Below, in pieces: positions 57,122 through 64,000 of a stretch of 64,000 nt of DNA; the first letter of the stretch is position 1; every line of letters starts with the position of its first letter. Made by a program: the position numbers and the translations under genes. Source of the stretch: Lasiosphaeria ovina (Eukaryota > Ascomycota > Sordariomycetes > Sordariales > Lasiosphaeriaceae); assembly GCA_033439765.1 (NCBI GenBank), contig JAULSN010000004.1, forward strand, positions 3,482,001 to 3,546,000, read 5' to 3'. The notes beneath the pieces are model-generated. The model ran no database searches. It saw only the letters and a list, made by a program, of their open reading frames with translations, and had not been told where the DNA came from.

Positions 57122-59003
57122 TCCGCTTACCGCCTCAACAAATACCCCGGAGTCGTACATGACGCATATACTTTGGGCCCGACTGCCTTTTTGATGCTTC
57201 ATGCTTTCTGCATGCGGCCTGCATTAGTTCACTTGGTTCTCTTTTTCCCTTTTTTCACTTTCCGGATCAGTAATTGCGGCGAGCATGACCTACGCCGACC
57301 CTCCGAGACTCTCTTCGGCTGGATGAGGTTTTATGGCCCGCACCCGGGCCTCAACGATAGATCGGATTTGCTTGCCGACCCCCATACAGAAAGGAACGCC
57401 CGACGATTTGATACCCTTAGACGACGAAAGCTTGGGATGTCGACACTGGAGTTGTCAGCTCATGCGACCGCGCATGGCTTACAGCCACGGCTGATTTGAT
57501 CTAGAGAGACTGGATCTTAATCAACCCTAACGAATCGTCATGTTTCTGCTCTTACCCTTACATTCAACGAGGGCTTTTGCTTTCAGATAGACAAGGGGTC
57601 ATGGCACGCCGCTGATCCATCTTTCACCTTGTTTGCTTTTTGCACTTCACGTTACATATCTCATAGACAAAAGTGGATTTCTCCGGTTCTCTGGTCGAGG
57701 TCGGCCAACGACATCGCCCGGATAGTCTCAGCACAGCTGGGACACTCAATAGAGAACTCGAAGATAGACTGGTAATTTTTCGGCAGTTGAGGACGGGAGC
57801 AAGTTAATGGAGCATGATACCCTTTTGAAAAGAGATTCCGGCAGAGAAAGGGGGAATGCTTCCTGGCTCTCATATTATGGCACAGGAGAAACCAACAGGG
57901 CGCCCGCAATGCAGTGGAGGAGGATAGGCGGGCTCGAAAGTTGAACGGGCAAAGGTTCTAAAGAAGGTAATCTTTTAGACTTCTGCTGAGAACTTGGTTT
58001 GAGACTGGGCAATAGTGGAAGGTGGCTGGCTGTTCCCAACCCGGTGGCACGAGACAAACAGTCTGTCTGTACTGAGGGGTCCGAATAAAAAAACCACTTT
58101 GATTTTCCTAATCCCTCTTTGATGAGTTCATGTGACCTTATTGTTGGCAATTGAGTTTCGGATTAGGTGTCGGTGGAAGGATGGTAGCTGCCATCGCGTG
58201 TCTGAAACTTTGCATGTGTATTGTTGTTTGCCCGTTGTAACGGGTCCATGTGGTCAACCACCAGCCACGAGAGCTTTGTCTCGGCAGCCAGGTGCCCAGA
58301 TGCGTGCGATGCATATGCTGCTACGTTGCTAGGTACGTTGCTAGAACTCGTCTTGGTTGTTGTCCTTGACCTTGGTCTTGATGGGCAGGGAGGCAGTTGG
58401 CAAGACTGGCTGGGGATGGATATCTAGATAGTCCCTTGCTGTAACTGACTGTAACGCTCTATCCTTTCTTCTTCACTGCCAAGGCACGCTTGAAACAGTC
58501 TACTTTCACTGCGAACAATATCAAAGGTTTATTAGCCCACATTGTTGTTGCCCTGCTCCACTGCAGAAATGGCAACATGTTTATCACGTTGCTTGGTGAA
58601 ACCTTGATATTAATTGTTTGTCTTGGCTTTTGGTTTATATACTTTCTTGGGTGCCGAGTGTATGTGTCCGATAGCTTGCTGTGAGACAGCCAGTTCGTCT
58701 CGTCAATACGATTTATGGGGATGCCGAGCCCTCTACGTCGTGTAGCACACTTCCATCTTTGTTTGTTTAGAACAACAGTTTTTGGGGCTTCGGAGCGGGA
58801 ACGAGAGGTAGAACAACAACAACAAGATAGTGGGATAGTCTGGGTCTTCGATGTTGAGTTTCCCGCCGCTACAGTAGTCGTAATATGTTTTCTTCTGGGG
58901 GTCTACATTCTATATTGGGGATGATATACATGGCTCGCGTGATTACGGCAATCATCCCTTTCCTGGTGCAGATAGCAATGCAGATATCTAATGCTTTTGT
59001 AAA
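57122..59003. other. Convergent intergenic region DED1 / ORC2
   Basis: About 1.9 kb. It holds the DED1 and ORC2 3' ends. Short frames (for example on the minus strand 57661-57909) have no recognisable features, and I see nothing else that I can support. Confidence 0.5.
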
Positions 59004-60816
59004 TCATGACATGAGCTCTTCCAGAATCGCCTCGAGTTCGTCTTTCCTGAAAGGGAGGCTCAAAAGCTCGGTTCCGATCGAGTCCTTGTGGCTGGTGATG
59101 ATCTGATGATCGTGGAATCTGAGAGAGATTGTAAGCCTAAACAGTCGTCGCTGGCCTGATTTGGGGGGTGGGTGGATGCAAAAACCTACTCCTTCAGCAG
59201 CGTCCTAAATGCCATTTCTGAGCTACAGATGAACTCCTCCACAGCCTTGTTATACAAAATTCTATACTCGATACCTGGGCCCTCTGCAGTGATGCCTCCG
59301 CCTTCGTCCATCATGGCCAGCGATTCACTGACGAGGAGGCGGAACAGACTCTTTGCGTTTTCTGGCAAGCTGCGCAGCACGTATGTCACGCCTTCTTTCC
59401 CGCCCACACGCCTAGCCTTGCGGCCCAGCAGCTCGTGGACCTCGTCAACAATGTCTATTTCGGCCCCAAAAGATCCGAATGTTGTGCAGTCGTGAAAGGC
59501 CAAGTTGAAGGATGACCGCAGCCCACTGTCCCATAACAAATGGAAGTCTGGGGTGTCAGCGGAGCAGACCAACCTCATCTGAGTGTGGGCGGCTAACTGA
59601 GCCAAAATAGATTGTGTCATGGCTTTCCTGAGAGGGGGGGCATCGATAGAGTTGATGATAAGAACTACGGTTAGTCCGGTGGTCGAGAGCAGAGACAAGA
59701 GATTTTGGACCATGACGGCCGGGTTTCCTGAGACAAGCTTGTAAGAAGGGTCGATGGCATTGCCGATAATTGATAGAATCTCGCGAATCGTAGTTGTCCG
59801 CACATAGCCATTCACAATTACGACCTTGGGTGGTTGGGGACTGAGGCTCCTCTCTGAGAGGTAAGTCGCGAACTGGTGAAGAAGTCGCCTTTTGGACCCA
59901 TAACCATACAGACAGGCACTAAACCCCTGTGAAATCTCAAACGACCACTGAGGAAAAGACTCGGCGTGGAGAGACTGGAGGAATTCGACGTCTGAGGCGT
60001 GTGGGTCTTTAAGCTGGCGCAGCACGGAGAAGTATTCTTCGTGGGTGAGGAGATCCAGCGACGAAAGGTTGTTGCTCGACGTCTTGGTGAGGCCAGGTTT
60101 GTTTTGGTAGAAGTACTGCTCGTGGGGAGGCAGGTCTCGGGGCGGAGTCGGCGACCGCTTTCGTGCCGATACCGCCTTGCGTGGCCGTCCTCGCTTCTTG
60201 GGGGGGGGATAGGATCGGGCCCTTCCTGGTCATTGTCCCGAGCCTCTTGTTCCTCTTGGTCGCCCTCGTCGTCCTCGCTGGACTCGTATATCTCCCTCGC
60301 GATGCCCCCGTCCTCATCCTCGTCGTCGCTAAGGGCGCCCCCAACGACACGGTCGATTAGTGCCCGGGCGCTCTTTCGCCTTGCAGATCTATCTGCGTTG
60401 TTCCGCCAGCTTGGAGTGTCGACGCCATTTGTACCATTGAGCTTGACCGGGGTCGCGGCAACATTTTTGCGACGTGTAGTCGATGGTGTAGATGCAGCGG
60501 CGACGTTGGCAGCATCCCCCGTCTTCACCTTGGGGGGCCGGCCGCGTCGCTTCTTGACCGGTGTGGGCTGAGGCGAAGATTGCGCGCCATTTGCGCCGTC
60601 TGGGATGGTTTCTGTGGGGCCGGCCTCTTCCAAAGGTTTCAATGACGAGGCTTTCAATGTGGCTGCACCTATATCTGCGATGTTGTTCTTGTTTGGGCCG
60701 CGGCGACGTTTCGGGGATGTCGTCTCATCGGGCACTTCGTAGGGATCGAGGGGCAATTCTCGTTTGCGTGCAAGGCGTGACGCTGGCTCCTGTTCGGTGG
60801 ATTTTCTGCGGACCAT
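59004..60816 (-). CDS. ORC2: Origin recognition complex subunit 2, with a one-base frameshift as written
   Basis: Nuclear replication-origin-binding subunit, about 580 residues if intact. Exons on the minus strand are 60816-59190 and 59118-59004. The 71-nt intron (GTAGGT, CTCAG) replaces an immediate stop by FHDHQIITSHKDSIGTELL to the true end. The N-terminal half is disordered and basic with an AT-hook-like KKRRGRPPK, then acidic (SDDEDEDGG). The frame breaks at a run of nine G (60200-60208 on +): before it the protein reads DPIPP, after it the frame of KKRGRPRKA, HEQYFYQNKPGLTKTSS and all conserved domains. One extra base in the run would make the total length divisible by three. ORC2 core segments are YGYGSKRRLLHQFA, VVIVNGY, VVLIINSIDAPPLR and RLVCSADTPDFHLLWD. 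I expect a sequencing or assembly error rather than a dead gene. Confidence 0.88.
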
Positions 60817-61040
60817 TTTTCATTGTCTGCGGGTTCTGAACTCCTGGCTGAAATGCGCCATGCTTTTGTAACTTGGTCGTCACGAGGGAAGTGGCAACCT
60901 CCCTTGTTATTAGTGTGAGGACTCTAATCGGACGTTGAGAATTTGGTCGCTCTTGCTCCAAAATCGACGCGCTGGAGCGCCAATGGAGCGGGACGCGACT
61001 TCCCCGGATTATTTCACGCTACACGTTGCTGTCTGGAGAA

Positions 61041-61570
61041 CGGAACATGGGGCCAAAAGTCTTCACAATCCAATCCCTGAATGTTTGTCGGCGTGGTACT
61101 TCCGAAGGAAAAGACAATAACAGATGAACCGGCCAGGAAGGGTCTTTAATAGGTATTTCTAGAGAAGTAACAGACCTCTAGGATTCCAAAATAGGGATTC
61201 AAATAGCTATTACCTCCCTTAGCGAAAAACCTTTACGACGAGTCGTAAGATGCTAAGGCCATTTGGATCTTGGAAAGTACCACACCAACAAACATTCAGG
61301 GATTGGATTGTACACACTTGCTCGTACCTCACTTACGTAAGGACAGTGTTTAAAAAACCGGCTGGCTGCTAAAGCTTTTAGGTGCCCCAAGGTGCCCCTT
61401 GCTATATTTTAGCGATCTTGTCGCTAAGTTCTAGTGGTGTGTTCTTTATCGCCTTTTCATTCGAGCGAGCTAGATGACAGTATTAATAAGACGCCTCGGT
61501 CGGAGGCACTGTCTTTACGTAATCCAGGCTCAAGCAACTGTGTAAAGACTTTTGGCACCATGTTCCGCAG
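61041..61570. repeat. Old inverted repeat (foldback element) interrupted by a MITE
   Basis: The left arm (about 61041-61112) is matched in reverse complement by two separated pieces: 61269-61310, which includes AACATTCAGGGATTGGATTG, and 61545-61570, which includes AAGACTTTTGG and CCATGTTCCG. Removing 61313-61542 plus one TA restores one continuous right arm. Most differences between the arms are transitions. Confidence 0.75.
61313..61542. mobile_element. MITE-like element, 230 bp, TA target duplication
   Basis: It is bounded by TA on both sides (61311-61312 and 61543-61544). The terminal inverted repeats are about 37 bp and imperfect, with shared TTACGTAA, a GACAGTG block and ACACA..TTGCT ends. 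It has no coding capacity. A TA duplication is typical of Tc1/mariner-pogo elements, so this is probably a non-autonomous member. It sits inside the older inverted repeat. Confidence 0.75.
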
Positions 61571-61774
61571 CGGTCCTTGGTATTTGGCTCTGAGCACTGA
61601 GTAATACAGGTATTAGGATACATATTAGGCTCTTGGCGCGGCGCAACTTCCGATCCTTGCTCAATTGCTTGACAGGGGTTCGACGACGGCCAAGAGCAAA
61701 GAAACCACTTTTGACGAACTCCAACTGCCAAACGGCCTTGATTTAGAGTGTCAGGCTAATCACAGGAGTTGACG

Positions 61775-62646
61775 ATGAATCTCAACTTATCAGCGTCATT
61801 AAATATCTTCAAACTGCTGGCGAAGCCGTCACTATGTCTTCCGCATTCAACTATCGCGACCTTCGATGACCTCCCCATCCCTCTAGAACGGGCATTCGCC
61901 CAGGATGGAAAGGACCGCCAGGTGCACATAAAGGCCGTTGTTCTGGACAAGGACGACTGCTTTGCCTGGCCTGAACGCAGCGAGATCTACGGACCCTACA
62001 AGGTAAGGTAGATATCATTCTCTTTCCGTGTTTTTTTCTCTCTCGGTTCATACCAAATCGCTGTGGTTTTCTTTGCATTCATAAACTGTCTACAAGTGGC
62101 TCTTTCTTGCCCTATTGTCACTTGCGTAAACCAAGGCTAAAGTCGAGAAGAACCGCTTTGAAGCCTTGCGTGCTGCCTATCCCGGACGCCGGCTGCTGAT
62201 TGTTTCAAACACTGCTGGCGCAAAGAGCTATGATGTCGATGGACATTTGGCATCCGAAGTGGAAAGAAGCACTGACGTGGCTGTTCTCACCCACCGCGTT
62301 AAGAAGCCAGGCTGTGGGAACGAAATCATGTCGTATTTTCGCGATCATCCTGAAACGGGAGTCACTGGGCCTCACCAGATTGCCGTGGTGGGAGATCGGT
62401 TGGCCACCGACATGATGCTTGCGAACATGATGGGCAGCTGGGGGGTCTGGGTCAAGGACGGCGTCGTGCCCCTCGACCAAAAAAGCATTGTGAGTCTAGC
62501 TCCAGCTGCGCACCTCAACTAGCATCGATCAGCCCAAAGCCTACTGACTGACATACGTCAAGTTTTCGAGATTGGAGAGGAGGATCGCACCATATCTACT
62601 GTCGCGTGGCCTGTCTGCTCCTGAGCCTGCCAGCCCCTTTGAATGA
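61775..62646 (+). CDS. GEP4: Mitochondrial phosphatidylglycerophosphatase Gep4
   Basis: HAD-family phosphatase of 221 residues that makes phosphatidylglycerol for cardiolipin synthesis at the inner mitochondrial membrane. Exons are 61775-62002, 62136-62489 and 62563-62646. Introns of 133 nt (GTAAGG, CAAG) and 73 nt (GTGAGT, CTGAC branch, TCAAG) are both phase 0. The N-terminal ASLNIFKLLAKPSLCLPH is the family signature and probably the membrane or targeting segment. HAD motif I is VVLDKDDCFA (Asp58, Asp60); motif II is the Ser in LLIVSNTAGA; the Lys of KKPGCG serves as motif III; motif IV lies in VVGDRLATDMMLANMM. The C-terminal LERRIAPYLLSRG is basic. The ATG at 61775 gives the family start MNLNLSASLN. 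It diverges from ORC2 across a repeat-filled promoter region. Confidence 0.93.
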
Positions 62647-63461
62647 CGGCGGTGGGTCATGTTTGCTATCAATCAAGGGAACAATCAAGCTGCTCGAACA
62701 CGTCTGAATCGGATCGTGTTGCGCTCGCTAGTGATTGTCTGGGTCTCGGAGCCGAGGAACACATTGTCCAGGCTGGACGACTCGGATCAGCCTCCCTCTC
62801 CGGTGAAAGCGCCCCCCACCGTCTGCGTCATGGGATTCTGAACCAAGGGTGAAGTGGTCTTCACAACCCTGTCAGGTCCCGTTGTCAGATTCCGATCACT
62901 GGCTTCGGTGCCGAGACAGGCCTGCCAGACTTGGGATGAAGTCTGGCAGGTGAGATAGCAAGCTGCCAGCCTTGCCATTGGCCTCCTCGCCCTCCCCATC
63001 ACGCGACCGAGAACATCAGACGGACAATCAAGCCCTTGCCATAGCTCCCAAATTCCACCGTACGTGACAGCAAATACTGGCTGGCCTGGTCAGTGATTCG
63101 CCTCTAGGGACGGCAATGTTCAGTGACCGCCACCTTGGCCCCGCCCATATCAAACGTCCCAACGTCCTCCTCCCTCCCCAAGCCAGCCAGGCCGCCCCCG
63201 CTTTTGTTCCCTACATAAACCCCCTCAGTCTCTGTTCACCTCCATCCATTTCCTTTGGCTCCGCGCACGTTCTGTCCTTGTACCCCTCACTCAACCTTCG
63301 CATCGATCCCTTGCCCAAAGTACCGTCGCCAATTTTCGTCGCTCGCCTCGCTCTTGACAGGACGCTCGCTTGCTTCTCACGTTAGTTAACCACTGCTCTA
63401 CTCACTTGGAATGGCTTTTCTAATTCTACTAGACAGGCTCTGAATATCAACAACTGCAACA
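62647..63461. other. Intergenic region GEP4 / MYB-like gene
   Basis: 815 bp. A CCAGACTTGG/TCTGGCAGG hairpin-like pair lies near 62918-62951, and C+T-rich leader sequence runs from about 63150 to 63450. No gene is seen. Confidence 0.5.
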
Positions 63462-64000
63462 ATGGGCGGCAAAGTCTGGTCCAAGGAGGAGGAGAAGGTC
63501 TTCTGGCGCGATATCATCCCCTTCTCGCCGAAGCGCCTCGGTATCGACAGGGCGAACCCGGAGAAGACGTGGACTGCCCTCGCCGTCGATATGACCGAAA
63601 TCATGAACGAAATCCAAGCCGACTCTGGCGAAGAGCCTCGCCGCAACTATACCTACCTGAGTCTCTGTAAGCATTGCACATGTTTCTCTTATCCAATAAG
63701 TCCATTTCTTCCCAATTGCGGCTCTTTTGTGCATACTACATCGTCGCCGCCACTCCCCTTTTGTTACAAAAACATCAACAAATATCAACATCAACATTGG
63801 CATTGGCATCGGCACCGGCATCAACAACAACAACCGCCGAACCCGCCCCCTTCTCTCCCTATCTTTTGGACCGATGACCTCGCAGTCTGCTCGTATAAAC
63901 AGGAAAGCTGACAGTCCCAGTTGAGCATTTCTTTCAGAATGCGAGAAACAAGAATTACTCGCCGTTTGCGCGCTACTATGCCCGGCGTTACATTGAGCAA
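63462..64000 (+). CDS. MYB/SANT-like fungal protein, 5' part (cut by the window end)
   Basis: Exon 1 is 63462-63666. A 254-nt intron (GTAAGC donor; GCTGACAG-type branch and TCCCAG acceptor at 63920) splits a Phe codon, and exon 2 runs from 63921 off the window. The joined protein begins MGGKVWSKEEEKVFW, continues SPKRLGIDRANPEKTW and, across the intron, YLSLFEHFFQNARNK, then YSPFARYYARRYIEQ. The WSKEEEKVFW opening resembles the first helix of a MYB/SANT domain; this pattern is known to me from small unnamed ascomycete proteins, with no function I can assign. The intron contains imperfect CAACAT/GGCATT-type repeats near 63770-63835. The ATG has a good context (acaATGgg). Confidence 0.75.

Larger units (their letters stand above)
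60817..61774. promoter_or_regulatory. Divergent promoter region ORC2 / GEP4 with repeat insertion
   Basis: 958 bp between opposite start codons. Most of it is occupied by an inverted repeat carrying a smaller TA-flanked insert (listed separately), leaving about 220 bp next to ORC2 and about 200 bp next to GEP4. Confidence 0.6.

Noticed and set aside
59818..60816. ORC2 N-terminal frame as a separate 332-residue protein
   Set aside because: After the nine-base run it reads out-of-frame, Ser/Thr/Arg-rich sequence while the conserved ORC2 core sits in the other frame.
61120..61480. A degenerate transposase gene in the ORC2/GEP4 gap
   Set aside because: No frame of useful length and no recognisable transposase motif; only inverted-repeat structure is visible.

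Overview
The window is nuclear DNA from a filamentous ascomycete (Pezizomycotina, most likely a Sordariomycete). The grounds are short introns (49-254 nt) with CTAAC/CTGAC-type branch points, G+C-rich third positions, a Zn2Cys6 regulator with a fungal-specific middle homology region, a GT15 mannosyltransferase, complex I and Ulp2-type genes in their usual fungal forms, and intergenic microsatellites. I cannot name the species. Every exon boundary below was read by eye from reading-frame continuity, splice signals and remembered family conservation; no alignment or transcript data was available.

Layout. 1-12020 holds no supportable gene and forms a very long upstream region for a RosA/NosA-like Zn2Cys6 transcription factor (12021-15039). 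Then come WDR83/MORG1 (17370-18768, +), a KTR-type mannosyltransferase (21147-19704, -) diverging from a GCP5/Mod21-like gamma-tubulin complex subunit (22106-24820, +), and APC/C subunit CDC16 (27620-25577, -) diverging from a secretion-signal-less GH18 glycosidase (28527-29594, +). A 3.5 kb gap leads to a small 81-residue protein gene (33108-33353, +), convergent with the splicing factor YJU2 (35527-34372, -). SEC39 (39180-36256, -) diverges from the complex I subunit NDUFS5 (39654-40118, +). A gene of unknown function follows (40725-42614, +), then an OXNAD1-like flavin reductase (44341-43070, -), a ULP2/SENP6-7-type SUMO protease (about 45528-49279, +), RRP9 (51577-49772, -), proteasome beta-4 PRE1 (52124-52986, +), DED1 helicase (54948-57121, +), ORC2 (60816-59004, -, with a frameshift), GEP4 (61775-62646, +) and the start of a MYB/SANT-like fungal protein cut by the window end (63462-64000, +).

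This is a housekeeping region (cell cycle, splicing, translation, trafficking, mitochondria). I see no evidence of a biosynthetic cluster, phage, CRISPR array, tRNA or rRNA. The most unusual signals are in gene structure: a 6-nt microexon in YJU2, a PRE1 start codon split by an intron, a probable GC-AG intron in the unknown gene, and a one-base shift in a 9-nt homopolymer in ORC2. Also notable are a 230-bp TA-flanked MITE-like insert nested in an older inverted repeat in the ORC2/GEP4 promoter region, and recurring intergenic motifs (TACGGAG/CTCCGTA palindromes and TACCTACC/TTAGGTAGG strings).
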